Part shown: positions 1 to 11,745 of the stretch, piece after piece
Layout of the letters: each line of letters opens with the position of its first letter
Position numbering within the stretch: position 1 is the first letter of the stretch
The notes under the pieces: model-generated
What the model was told of the DNA's origin: nothing
Database searches by the model: none
What the model saw: the letters and a program-made list of their open reading frames with translations, nothing else
Made by a program: the position numbers and the translations under genes
Origin: Vitis vinifera
Taxonomy: Eukaryota > Streptophyta > Magnoliopsida > Vitales > Vitaceae
Assembly (NCBI RefSeq): GCF_030704535.1
Contig: NC_081810.1
Span: 5,117,501 to 5,181,500, forward strand
Direction: 5' to 3'
DNA length: 64,000 bases

Positions 1-2300
1 AGAAATCAGATTATTATAAGGCAAGTGAACATGTTACCATTGGATAAGAGGCTATAAATTAAGTAAATAATTCCCACTTTCTTTCTCAATTATCAATTTG
101 TTTGTTATGATGATGCTTCCAACACCTTTTAATTTTTTTTTAATTGTGACTTTTTGTTTTTTCATAGGAATTAATACATTGACTTCTTTTTCTAATAAGT
201 TTTATTATAATTTTTCATATCCTCTTTTTTTTTTTAATTTTTTTTTTTTTTATGAAATTGTTGAAACCATGTTCTATTTGGAGGTTGGTCTTGCAAGATT
301 TAATATTTTCCCTTGAAGGGAATGAGAAAGAATAAAATATTTCAAGCAATTTTCATTTAATTATCATGGCATGCTTAAAAAATGCTATATGGGGAATGAT
401 CCTCGGTATATACTTATATTTTAATACAATATAATTTTATTTTATTTTTGGCTATTGGAGTTAGATTTGGGTGTTCAAATAGATTGACCAGAACCGAGCT
501 CATTAATAGAAACTAAGGGAACAATTTCTAAGAATTTTAAAATTATCAAATTAATGTCACTATAAATAATTTGAGAAAGAATAAGTTTCTTATATATCTC
601 TATTATGAGTCTATCTCTTTCCATGAAAATCATATTTTTGGAATAAAAGTCTTTTTTTTATTTTATGTTTTACTGTTTTTTTTCGTGAAAGTTATATTAT
701 TTACTCTTTTTTTTTCATGAAAACGAAGATCAAAAGACTTATGACGTAGAAATAAAATTGTTTTCATACTCTTAATTTCATTTATAACTTAAAATGAGAA
801 AATTGATAAAAAAAAAAAAAAATAGTCAATGGAGATTTTGAGCATTTTAAAAAATAACCCGAAAGCCTTGATTTCTGTGAGGAGTGTTATAGCAAATTCT
901 AAACCGTAGTCTAGTATCACATGCACTTAGAAATAGTGAATTTATCCTGACTCCGTGATCTGTAGACCTTTTGAAATTTTCCTCTTGTACTTTTTGACCT
1001 TCTTAAATGGTGCATGTGATGAAGATGAATATGGGGAGCAAGTGGGAGCCAATCCACCCTACTTTGTGTGGTTATTCCATATACTACTTGCTTAACATTT
1101 TTCTAACTTCTCATTTTCAGTACTACTAGTTGAAACAATACGAGCCTTAATGTACAAGTCTTTATATAAGAATATGCTTTTTGACGTATTTATTAAAGAA
1201 AGTACATAAGCAACCAAAATATTTCAATTCTACATCATTTTCAAGCTGAATTATAATAAAGATTTTTTTTTACTTATTAGATTACATACGAACAATCATT
1301 AAAAGATTATGACGATTATGACACGTTTTTAACTTTAAATCACAAATATTACAATGACGATGTCATACATCATGCATGTATATGAGATAAACGAATGACG
1401 TAAAGAAATTTTAAAAATATTTTTATACAAAAAATTAACGGGTGATCTAACTAACATTTGAATAGGAGAATTTTCACATTGTAAGTGAAAAAAAAAAAAT
1501 TCAAAGCAATTATGGGGCCAATCCAAATGTTGAGATGTAATGAAAATGATGTAAGTAGGAGAATTGCATGCAAACTTATTTTCTTTATATCACATTTTGG
1601 GTAAAAAAGAATTATACTACTACATCATGGCTCTATCAATTTACTATCGACTCTGGCCTTGTACATACCATATGGCTTCCAAGGTTTTTCTAGAGGAACC
1701 TTCCTTTATTTAATTTTTTTAAATGTCACATGTGATGGGTATGAAGTATGGGGGAAGAAGTGGGAGACAATCCAGCTCATAAGCTCTTAGCTCACTCCGA
1801 TTTTCTCATGTAGTTGGATCCATGACAAGAGATGTAGACCCTCAAGACAAAGAAAGTCATTGGATGGAAACATGAAACTCAAGATCCACATCACCAGGGG
1901 TCCAGGGCCACTGAGTGATATCATCACCTACCTGTTCACCTCCCCCACTAAAACGGCACCATCCAATAAGATAATAAGTTTGAAGAGTAGATGATAATAA
2001 AGCCAGCCCAGCCAACCACGGTAGTCCACGTCAGCGCCCATTAAAAATCACATGGTCGGTCAGGCCACAAAACTCCAACAATCATTGGTGGTCCCACCAT
2101 CACAGCTTTTGGTCGGTGATCCCGAAATTTTCACCGGACCAAGTCACATCACGCCGTACACGTGGCGCCATAGGAACAAATGGGAGGCCCGCCTTCGAGG
2201 CTTGTACGACTAACCGCAAAGCCTGACTTCTTTTAAACGTTGAAAAAACCTGTGACCGGTTAGGAACCGGAGAAACCGGCTGTTCCGGGTAGCCAGGTAT
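1..2300. other. Upstream spacer of the aquaporin gene
   Basis: This is AT-rich non-coding DNA with long T and A runs. I see no gene. The only structure I can support is an imperfect direct repeat, 1003-1061 and 1719-1779, each containing ATGTGATG followed by a purine-rich stretch and AATCCA. GC content rises from about 1900 toward the aquaporin promoter. The minus-strand reading frame at 2100-2399 overlaps the promoter and 5' UTR and is not credible as a gene. Confidence 0.6.
2158..2166 (+). promoter_or_regulatory. ABRE/G-box-like element ACACGTGGC
   Basis: ACACGTGGC lies about 155 bp upstream of the aquaporin TATA box and matches the bZIP-bound ABRE core ACGTGGC. A further ACGT core (CCACGTCAGC, near 2025) lies upstream. 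ABA or drought control of this tonoplast aquaporin is plausible but inferred only from these motifs. Confidence 0.45.
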
Positions 2301-2312
2301 TAGCCTAGGACC

Positions 2313-2321
2313 TATATATAA
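2313..2321 (+). promoter_or_regulatory. TATA box of the TIP1 aquaporin gene
   Basis: TATATATAA lies 98 bp before the start codon at 2419. This fits a transcription start about 30 bp downstream and a 5' UTR of roughly 70-75 nt. The GC-rich flank and lack of other start codons nearby support it. Confidence 0.6.
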
Positions 2322-2418
2322 TGACGACTTATTAAACCGAAGAACCCAAGTGATAGAGAAAGCAATCAAGCTTTTTGTGAGCTTCTGGAGCTGAAGCAAA
2401 AACTAAATTTGAGAAAGA

Positions 2419-3371
2419 ATGCCGATCCCCAGAATCGCCCTCGGATCTCCGGCTGAGGCTGGCCAGGCTGATGCGCTCAAAGCCGCTCTTGCGGAGTTCA
2501 TTTCCGTGCTCATTTTTGTTTTTGCTGGCGAAGGCTCCGGAATGGCTTTCAGTAATTTTTTTAAACTTAAAACTTAAGCTTCTTGTTTCTTTATCTTAAA
2601 CTCAAGTTTAGAGAAATAAATGAATGGCGTTTTGGCAGATAAGCTGACTGATGACGGGTCGTCGACACCGGCTGGCCTAGTTGCTGCGGCAGTGGCTCAT
2701 GCCTTCGCACTCTTTGTGGCAGTTTCAATTGCCGCCAACATTTCCGGAGGCCATGTCAACCCTGCTGTCACCTTTGGTGCTCTGGTTGGTGGACACATAA
2801 CATTGTTCAGAAGCCTTTTGTACTGGATTGCCCAGTTACTTGGTTCAGTGGTTGCTTGCTTGCTTCTTAAGTTCGCAACCGGCGGATTGGTAAGAAATCA
2901 CTACAACCATAGCCATAGGCAGCAATTGAGGATCAGGGTCTGCATTTGTTTGACCTTTGACTAATGTTTAACTGTTTTTCACTTGATTTGTTGCAGACAA
3001 CATCAGCTTTCTCCCTATCCTCTGGCGTGAGCGCATGGAATGCACTTGTTTTCGAGATTGTCATGACCTTCGGCCTGGTTTACACTGTATACGCAACAGC
3101 CATTGACCCGAAGAAGGGCAACATCGGCATCATTGCACCCATTGCAATTGGTTTCATCGTGGGTGCCAACATCTTGGCTGGTGGTGCCTTCGATGGTGCA
3201 TCCATGAACCCTGCAGTCTCCTTCGGACCTGCTGTGGTTAGCTGGACATGGTCTAACCACTGGGTCTACTGGCTCGGTCCATTTATTGGTGCTGCCATTG
3301 CTGCATTCGTTTACTCCATCTTCTACCTCAGCCCAACCACCCACGAGCAACTCCCTACCACAGATTACTGA
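2419..3371 (+). CDS. TIP1: Tonoplast intrinsic protein, TIP1 subfamily aquaporin (3 exons)
   Basis: The protein is a water channel of the vacuolar membrane. Exons are 2419-2551, 2639-2889 and 2997-3371, all with GT-AG borders, giving 252 residues, the usual TIP length. The start context MPIPRIALG is typical of TIP1, and the protein ends in HEQLPTTDY, close to Arabidopsis TIP1;1. There are two NPA motifs, Asn85-Ala87 in SGGHVNPAV and Asn199-Ala201 in GASMNPAV. The predicted ar/R filter is His65, Ile187, Ala196 and Val202, the TIP1 signature (H-I-A-V), which in this family passes water and often H2O2 or urea. The middle part ([15 protein letters not shown]) resembles TIP1;3 more than TIP1;1, so I do not assign an isoform number. 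Six membrane helices are expected from the family. The gene is convergent with the dehydratase gene at 4754-9389. It looks intact. Confidence 0.95.
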
Positions 3372-4753
3372 GAGTTGATCTTTCCCTCCCGGTGATGTGA
3401 TGAGAAGGGGTTGGAATTTGGTGCCGTTGGGTTCACTTCTTTGGCTGTTGTGGTGTTGTTTGAATCTGGTTGTTGTTAATTGTCAATTCCAGCGAGGTTG
3501 TGTTGTTTTCTTCAATCATTTTGTTCACTAATGTTCATTTTCTTTGGGCGAGAATCTCCTTTTGATTAAGCATTGGATCAGCAGATTAAGATAATGGAGC
3601 TAGTTTACAAACTGGCTCTGTAGTTTCAGAAATCTAGACTCCTGAGTTGGTGTATGTCATGTTTAAAGCATTTCCTAAATGCCCCATCACAGTTGCCGGT
3701 GGGTCTCAAAGACCTAAGCCCTGAAGTCCCCAGAGAGTTGACCCTAGACCAGTGACCACAACTCCGGTGGTGCCTGTGTCTGCTTCAGTGACAACATGAG
3801 TGAAAAAGTAAATCTAACATAAATATGAAACAATCACCAGAATCATTTCATAATCATATGTAAAATCACTCCTCCAGAGCAGATGGATATTAGATTGGAA
3901 AAGAAAAAAACATGTTTCAGTCTGTGGCAGAGGAGCAAGAATTAATGTTTTCGGCCATAGAATTGATAAGATTCACATGAACTTACAGTACAAACTGGGA
4001 TTAAATCATCTGTAGAATGAGATTGAAAGTTTCAGTCTCATCAGCAAATTGGCAGGCCATCAGCAATCATGGAAGCCACAGGACAGATGGCCCAAAAGTA
4101 CACATACTTCAGAATAGACAAGAATGGACTGATTTAAAGAAATAGTCAAACAGAAATTATTCTCCATATTTCATATTTGGTCAATGAGATCATTTTTACT
4201 CTATAATTTTGAAAAGTTGTGATCTCTAGGGTGTAAAATGGGGCATTTGAATTTAGCATGTTCGTAATGACAAAAGAAAGCATTGGTTTCCTTTTTCATT
4301 GAATGCCTTCAAATCTTTCCTATGACAAATAAATTATATAATATTACTTCTTGATGAATAAAAAAAATGGGTTCATGCAAAGGGGTTGTCAATTCAACAC
4401 CATGTAACTGCATTTCACAAGGTTTACAAGAAATGGAAACTGAACATTAGCGATTGCATAGTATTGCATCAAGACAAATATTCAGTAGAATTCAGAGGAA
4501 CAATTTGGTAGGATCAGTACCATTGGCTTCATTAAAGCAAAAATACCATTTGCTTTACACCTAATATTTCAATCATTACAAGTCCCTAAAACAGAAACTT
4601 CACCACTAAAATGGTTTGACACATTGGATCAAGGAAGAAATACATTGAAAGATATCAAAAAGATCCACAACCATGGAACAAGATGTCTGAATTTCTATGT
4701 CCAAAGTAAACACTAACCAAATAATTGATTGGTGCCAAAATGAGCTCAAACCT
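3372..4753. other. Convergent 3' region between aquaporin and dehydratase genes
   Basis: This stretch holds the 3' UTR of the aquaporin (T- and G-rich to about 3560) and, on the other strand, the 3' UTR of the dehydratase gene. No open frame of interest, repeat or RNA gene was recognised between them. Confidence 0.6.
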
Positions 4754-7700
4754 TCACCTTCTCTTCTTTCCATCGTGTTTACCAAGTTTTGACCGTCGTT
4801 GCTTAAATAAATGCAGGTAAAGTTTCAACCATAGAAATGGATAGCACAGAAGCACAACCTGCATCAAGATTTCCAAATTAATATAAAAAGAAATATACAC
4901 AACAAACCTACAAAGATAAAAATGAAGTAAAAATAGGCCTGTTAGCAAATAACAAGAGAGGCAAAACTTTTCTCATGCTGAACTACATCTGTTGGAGTAT
5001 GTGCATAGGATTTTACTGTCTTTTGATGGAAACAATAGGAGAAATGAGAAAAGAATCAAATTATATGACTGCAAATATCTGCAAAACTCCATAAATTTCA
5101 TATATAAATTCTAATTCCAAAGGAATCCAAGTCTATCCTAAAGGTGGAGATGGCAATGGAATGGGACAGGGCAATCCCAACCCGACCATGATTTGAGATC
5201 CCACCTCAAACCTGCCTGGAAACTGGTTTTATATGTCCGAACTCTGTCCCAAATGGGGGTGCCACAGCAGAATACCTAAGTATCCCAATTACACAGGGTT
5301 CTAAAGTACATTATGTATGTAAAAGATATAAGATAAAAGTGTTAGATTGACAAAAAACACCATATGTCTAGATCTGAAACTACGTTTAGAACTCCCAATC
5401 CAAACTCAAGTACAAAGATTCCAAACCCGTCTCCCATAGGGACCTGATTAACCCATCCACTAATTACCATCCTTACCTGAAAAGGTTAAAACCTGTATAA
5501 TGGAATTCAATGCTGTAGCTTTAAACTTCATACGCTTAATCAAAACTCACAAACTAGAGCTAGGTGACAAAAGCTGCAACCCAAGTCAAGGTTTTAAACA
5601 CTTGCATGAGTGTCTAAGAAGAATAGAGCATTAAGATAGAGCGAGAGAGAGAGATCATCCAGCTTATCAAGAATAATAGAGATTTAAAAAAAGAAAAAAA
5701 GAAAACAGATACTAGACTTACCCAGACAAAATAATAATGGCTGATGTTTTTCCTTTTTATAAATGGAAGTGCTTGGTACATGAGCCACACTGCGTGGAAG
5801 TAGCTATCAGAACAAATTATTAAAAGCCAAAAAAAACACTAAGGCTATGTTTAGTTCCTGAAAGGTTTGAGAGAGAAAAAGAGAGGAAAAGTATAAGGAA
5901 AGAAAAAGGTAAGAAAAAAAAAAGCAGGGAGAAAAATCTTTTAGCATTTTTCCTCATCTTTTCCTTAGCATTTATTTTTTTCCTTTTTTTCTGTACTTTC
6001 TAGGAACGAAACATTGCATAAAATAAGGGAGAAAAGAGAAGGAGATGGGCACATATTTTAACAATAAAAGACCAAGATGAATGAAAAGCAATGGACTCAC
6101 TTTCACCAGGAGCAACCCCCACTGGGTACAACAGAATGAAAGCAGTGTACCTGATGAAAAATAAAAGTATTTGAAAAAAGGAAAAAAGGAAAGGAATGGA
6201 TCCTGCTTAGATAGTATGCTTTGTGATTTTTTTTCATACATCTGTATGTGCATCTAAGAATTTACTGAAGGGAATCAAACCTGAGGTAGGTAATACATGA
6301 TGGACAACTTCCCATGCAATGCAAAGCATAATGTGAATACCGGATTACCTGCATCCAGGTTGGTGTCATATCATTTTCCTTATAAACCATAAAAAGGCAG
6401 AACTTGAAGAACTTGAAACATATACAAATATGAAGGAAGGCAATGCACATATCTAGTTATTCAGGCCAATAAAGGCTAAAAATAAAATTAAAAAAATGGA
6501 GCAATTAGTCTGAAACATATAAACAAATGAAGGAAGACAAAGACCCTTGGAGGAAAGACAAAATTCTAAAACCTTTACAAAGCAAACAGGTTGGTTAGAT
6601 GAATGACATGTTAAGGTAAACTGGAGTGATGATACTCATAAACAAATGAAGCAACACAAAGAGGAAAGCCTAACTTCTAAATTTTTAAAAGGAAAATAAG
6701 TTGACGAGGTGAATGATGCCTAAGATGACAAGGCCATATGATCAGAAGTTAACTTAATCTGTTACAGTTTCAACTTAAATGAAGTCTTCCAGAGATATAA
6801 TTTCATAATGGGCATTCTAGAGCATTATGACAAATATTAGGGACTAACTCAAGGGTGCAGCATAACTAGGGTTATGAAGTTACTAAGAACTCAAGCATTG
6901 ACCGATGTGACCAATCAGTGAAATCATTACTGAGGTAGAGCAAGGAACTTAGAGAGTAGCAGATTCCCAAAATTACTTTTGTCATTCAAAACTACCATAT
7001 CCTAGTGCTATAGTGTGCTGCATAGTAGAGTACTCCGCTATGAGAGTTTTGATAGTGCATATGTTCTATCAAATAGTTTGATAAATTATCAAATTGGCAC
7101 AGGCTTGTAATATCATAAGACTTCAGCTCTCATTACATGCCAGTCATACAGTTCCTTGCACCAGCTACAGGTTTCATGCTAAATGGAAGATATTAGAAAA
7201 TCCAACTCTTCTTGCCTTGAGGAAGAATAGGTTGAATCCAAAGATCTTCCCACCTTGGATTTTGAACACAATGATACATCATCTTTCATTCTTATACTAA
7301 CCCTTGAAGCAAGTTTCGATGTGATTGGTAACACTTCGTTCACTAATGTTCTAAAGATCCCCTGCTGAGCCAGGTGTGAGCTTTACAGTATTTTATTATT
7401 TAGCTGTTAACCACTGCCTCTTATCACTGACATGTGTAACTAATCAGTTTCAAATTTTCAATGTTATTCAAAAGCTTCATAGCATCATCTGTCACTGTCA
7501 GATAATTTTTTGCTAAACATTCCAAATTACCCAATGGGAAGCTCTTTCTTTTTTAATTCCTTGCAATGCAATCCACTCATGCAGCAACACATTTTCTTCC
7601 ATGTAAGACTCATATATAAGCTCCTAAAAAAAACCAGCTCTGCTTGAACCTAGGGGTTTGTTTGGTTCCTGTTTTCAAGAACTGTTTTCTGTTCTTGAAA

Positions 7701-9389
7701 AACAAAAAACACAAAAAACTTATTTGGGGAAGGGGGTGTGTTTTTGTTTTTTGTGTTTTCCGTGTTCTCAAAAACCATTTTTTTGAGAACAATAAAAAGA
7801 TGTTTTCATTATTTTTTCACTATTCAAATAATAGATTGTTTTTCTTGTTTTTTTTTTAGTTGCTTTTTATGTTTTCATAAATGTGAGCTTCACTCAACCA
7901 CCATACCCCACCCCACAAACCCTTTTTTCTTCCTTAAATTATTGAAATTAATATACTTACACATAGTTACAAAGTCATCGTTTAAGAAAATTATAACTAG
8001 TGTAAAAATTCAAACTGGAATAATTTTTTTTTTCAATTTAAATGAATTATGTATATGAAATTTATTTATATATTTATAATATCAAATTAATGGAAGAAAA
8101 CATTTTATTAATTAAAACAAAAACTTTCAAACATGTTTTTTGTTTTATTTATTCTAATCTTTTTTTTATTAACTCAATCAAACATGTTTTTTTTTGTTTT
8201 TGAGAACAAAAACTGTTTTTCATAATTCAGTTCTCAAACACAATTTTTTTTTTTTTCTGAAAACACAAAAAATTGTTCTTAAAAACTATTATAAAAAATT
8301 GTTTTCCAAAATAGTTTTCAAAAACAGCAACCAAACAGACCCTAGATTTTTATTACTTTTTCTAAATAAAGTATAAAATGTGCATATGGATATTAAAATT
8401 TGAAGGAAGTGTACCAAGAAAACCAACTTACCTCACTAATACTCCAAGCAATGAAAGTTATGAAAACTGATGGTAACTCCTGAACCTACAAAAGTTTAGG
8501 AGGCTAATGAATTGCAGTTGGTGAAAATATTATAAGCATGCCATATCTAGACACATATAATTCAACTCAATTCTACACTCGACAAAGTGCCAATGCACAA
8601 GCAAGCTATTGCATTCCTGCCCTTCTCTTTCTCTCTGGTCTTACTGCATCATTACATCTCATGAAAGTTCATGCATTGTCCAGTTCAATAAATAGTGATT
8701 TAATGCCAAATGAATGAATAGAAAGTACTAAAATTAATATCCGCAAACCTCAACAATTCGACGAACAATTGCTAAAAGGAAATGAGTCCTTCCTCCCCAT
8801 TGCATCAGAGGAAGCAGCACCCCACTTGGAACCAGACCTTGAATTTCAAAAGTGTAAAATGAACATCAAAAGAATAAAAATAAAAATGATCACAAGCTTA
8901 ATCGGTCAAGCTAAGTAAGATTAAGCCTTACAAAACCCACCTATGGCTCCATGTACAACTTCCAAGAATGAAACAGTTTGCAATAGACCTTCACAAAAGA
9001 AAATTACATCATTTAACAAAAAAATCCCAAATAGAGTTTTGAAACAATGCCCCGTTTGGTTGCTGAAAAACAAAGTAGAGGAATAAAATAAATTAAAAAC
9101 CTTAGATGATCTCATTTCCTTGATTATCTCAGCAAACAAACGTAAATGTAAGTAGAAGAAATGCTTACAGACTAGATCTCCTGCAGAAGCGTAAGCTCCA
9201 TTGAAGGATCTAGTGTCTAAGAAGGAACTCAAAATTCTAGAAAGAGAAACCGCCCTGCCATAAAATCAGAATACAGAGTTTCTATTAGAGAGTGAGAGTT
9301 GGAGTGAGAGTGAAAATGCGTGAGTGTTACCATCCAAGGGCTTGAAGAGAATTGTAGGCCAAGAGGTAGAGATTGGCCAGTTGATGCAT
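4754..9389 (-). CDS. Very-long-chain 3-hydroxyacyl-CoA dehydratase, PASTICCINO2/PTPLA (HACD) family (9 exons)
   Basis: This ER-membrane enzyme catalyses the third step of very-long-chain fatty acid elongation, dehydrating 3-hydroxyacyl-CoA to 2-enoyl-CoA. Minus-strand exons, in order: 9331-9389, 9169-9254, 8941-8988, 8749-8837, 8432-8485, 6281-6348, 6101-6150, 5722-5789, 4754-4858. All have GT-AG borders and phases agree, giving 208 residues. The start is MHQLANLYLLAYNSLQALGW. Diagnostic blocks are GAYASAGDLVCLLQTVSFLE, PLMQWGGRTHFLLAIVRRIV, EVIRYSHYALHCMG and LLYPVGVAPGE, the last carrying the family's catalytic Tyr and Glu. The basic C terminus GKKRR-type tail (KKRR) resembles an ER retention signal. 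It resembles the plant PTPLA-type paralogue more than classic PAS2. The loop encoded at the end of exon 8 (KRKNISHYYFVW) looks about ten residues short, so that exon may be mis-modelled or trimmed. Introns 5 and 7 carry MITEs. Confidence 0.92.
5844..6017. mobile_element. Short MITE-like element in dehydratase intron 7
   Basis: The two ends are inverted repeats: GCTATGTTTAGTTCCTGAAAG at the left, and the reverse complement of the right end reads GCAATGTTTCGTTCCTAGAAA. The inside is purine-rich on one side and pyrimidine-rich on the other, so it could fold on itself. The length (about 175 bp) and the TGTTTnGTTCC end are typical of plant hAT-type MITEs. No clean target-site duplication was found. 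Confidence 0.55.
7650..8345. mobile_element. MITE-like element in dehydratase intron 5
   Basis: The left end reads TAGGGGTTTGTTTGGTTCCT and the reverse complement of the right end reads CTAGGGTCTGTTTGGTTGCT, followed on both sides by a TGTTTTC-like stretch. The roughly 700-bp interior is AT-rich with many TTTTTGTTTT runs and no coding capacity; frames there are low-complexity Phe/Lys artefacts. The GGGTNTGTTTGGTT end is typical of hAT-derived MITEs. CTAG flanks both ends, which may be part of a target duplication or of the terminus itself. Confidence 0.65.
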
Positions 9390-9900
9390 TCTCTCTATGA
9401 TGTGGCCTTGGATTGCAGGATACGCACTTTCCGCATTATCTGCTACCCAACTCCCAAAACGATGCGTCTAGGCGTTGGAGAGTCACGTGATAGACACGCA
9501 CTTATTTGTACAAACCACCAAAAAAAAAAGGGTTTATACTAACTAACTATAAAGCAAAACAACAGCACATTCGCATAAGCCTACCAGAAAGTTTTAAAGC
9601 AAACCCAAACGACGTCGTTCCCAGGAAATGCGAAAACCGCCCCCTGGCGGGAACGTCTCCAAATCCCAAGCACCAATGAACGCCGCCAAGTGCTTCGTTT
9701 GATGTTCAAAACCGACGTCGTTTCATTCCATGTGAACGTCTCATTCTCAAAACCTTCGAATCTTTCGCAGTCTCCAAACCCTAACATCTACATATCGTCT
9801 CCGTCGAATCACATAGAAATTCTCCCCGTGGATGAGATCAGAGCCATCACAGCCTTCAATGGAGGTACTCCAATATTATGAGAAACTGGACATTTATTTT
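9390..9900. promoter_or_regulatory. Upstream region of the dehydratase gene, possible divergent promoter
   Basis: This stretch is richer in GC than its surroundings and holds two copies of the palindrome CGACGTCG, at 9610-9617 (inside the 12-nt palindrome AACGACGTCGTT, 9608-9619) and 9713-9720. Such ACGT-cored palindromes are bZIP or TGA-factor type sites. A plus-strand segment from about 9660 to 9860 ends in ATGGAG followed by GTACTC, which could be a first exon with a splice donor, but I find no convincing downstream coding exon before 14.3 kb. I therefore do not call a gene. Confidence 0.4.
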
Positions 9901-10179
9901 CTTACTTGTGATGTGAGCTGAATCATATGTTTGCATAGAATCACCCTTCAGTTGAAATGTATTCATGTTCTTAATCCTCATTCAATGCTTCGTGTATGAA
10001 ATTAATCTGTTGTCAGTGCCACTGGGATTTAATGATTTGGTATTATAGGATTTCATGATATTTACATTGAACTTCGATAAATTCGTCAATTTTGTGGAAA
10101 TGTTATCGATAGAAATTGCATATAATTTTTTAGGGAGCTAAAAGGCGAAGATTGATGTGATTTTTGTTAATAACAAAAA

Positions 10180-10520
10180 TATTTTTTACCTTATGTTCAG
10201 CGATTAGGATATAGAACCATAATGTGTGCCAAACTAACACCTTCATAGTTCCTTTTAGGGAGAAAAGTGGAAGATTTGCCCACAATGTACACCAAATTAA
10301 CCCCCACAATTCCTTCATGCGTGTCCTCTTACCTGCACAGATTAATACAGAGTAGGAGAAGCTCAAAGTGTAAAATTGTGATTAATCAGAGCTCTGATAC
10401 CATCTTAAGCACCAATTGACCTAAAAGTTCAATCTGTTAGAATAGGGGCCCATGATGTATGCCAGGCTAACATCGTGCGTTTGATTGCCAATTTATACAA
10501 ATGTTAGGTAGTCAATAGTA
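10180..10520 (-). repeat. TRIM/LTR-retrotransposon scrap with tRNA-Met primer-binding-site-like sequence
   Basis: GCTCTGATACCA at 10391-10402 is the reverse complement of TGGTATCAGAGC, the classic primer-binding site complementary to the 3' end of plant initiator tRNA-Met. Around it a motif of the form ATGTRTGCCARRCTAAC occurs three times, at 10221-10240, 10283-10304 and 10453-10473, consistent with two degenerate terminal repeats flanking a very short interior. There is no coding capacity. Boundaries are approximate. Confidence 0.4.
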
Positions 10521-11745
10521 AACCTGCTAATAAAATGAATGTGACAAAGGAGGATGATGTTAAGATGGATGAATGGTAATGAAACAAGAGATATAATAAG
10601 TGATGAATGTACTTGTGAGAAGCTTTGGATGGCACTAATTGAAGCCAAGATGGGAAAAGTGGGCTAAGATGGTTTGACCATGAGAAAAAAAAACCAACTG
10701 GTGGGTAAAGAGGAGCTTAGGTTAAGGCTTGGATTAATGACACCATGAACTTAATGGAAGAAATGGAATAAAACAAAGCTAGATGCCACAGAAGATTTTC
10801 TGATTCCATGTAATTGGTGTAAGGCTTTCTTGAATAGAGTCTTCTCTCATCAGCTTCTCGAAAGATGAGGAATTTTTAGGCTGCATTGATGTTGGAAGGT
10901 TTCAATCTTAGTGGTTTCATTGGTAGAGAGGATGTTCAAGGTTTTGTTTATTTGGCTATTGCAGATTCTATAGGCAGAACTTAACATGAAAAATAGAAAA
11001 TTAAGCCCTTTTACATTGGTATTTTTATGGAAAAATTCACCCAGAAGCTTGTGTAACAAAGATAAATTTTTTGTTTAAAACAATCACAAGCACTTACGCA
11101 TATAAGAGAAACTAAGACCCTATTCTGGTTGAATTCTTGAGCAAAATCATTTCACAAGTTGCTTGAAAAAGGTTGAGAATTGATGTCTGTCATGTTTAGT
11201 TATTTGACCAAAGTACATATAATAAAATGCACCATTTCAGTTGGAAAAGATATGAATCTTTTGCTTCAACTGAGTGTTTGGAATTTGAATGACTGGAACA
11301 GCACAACAGGATTATATTTTAGATCTATGAATAATTAATAATGATATCTGGAGCACTGACCTACTTGTTTATGTAAAACATAGCTTAATGATTTGTTGAA
11401 TTTAGGAGAGAGAATAACAAGATGAAAGATGTATGCAACAAAGAACAAGTTGCAATATTTTAATGAAGATTTTCTAGTACTGGAGGGATTTTTTCCAGCA
11501 GATGTGCTTTTAGCTACTTTTGGTTGCAAATTTTTTATTAGAGAGATATTAATGGTGTTGTTACTGGTAAATTAGTTTTTGTTGGAACTCTTTCTCTGTC
11601 TAATTGTAAAGAGCCTATGGTTTTTGGACTCATTAATCAGTTGAATTAAGATGTGAGAAGTATTATTTGGTTGCTTATCACTTTTGATTGATACAAATCA
11701 ATACTCAACTTCATGGATTGTTCAAGTGAAATTGGGCAACATTTA
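10520..11745. other. Non-coding spacer
   Basis: This is AT-rich DNA without a recognisable gene, RNA gene or repeat. Short open frames on the minus strand (for example 10850-11059 and 11335-11529) show no family resemblance and no splice context. Confidence 0.5.

Noticed and set aside
3015-3350. 111-codon minus-strand frame opposite aquaporin exon 3
   Set aside because: Antisense shadow of a strongly supported coding exon with no family resemblance.
7610-8376. Several Phe/Lys-rich frames
   Set aside because: Low-complexity artefacts of the AT-rich MITE interior.
9690-9881. 63-codon plus-strand frame with a possible donor
   Set aside because: No convincing downstream exon or known family; kept only as a possible divergent transcript.
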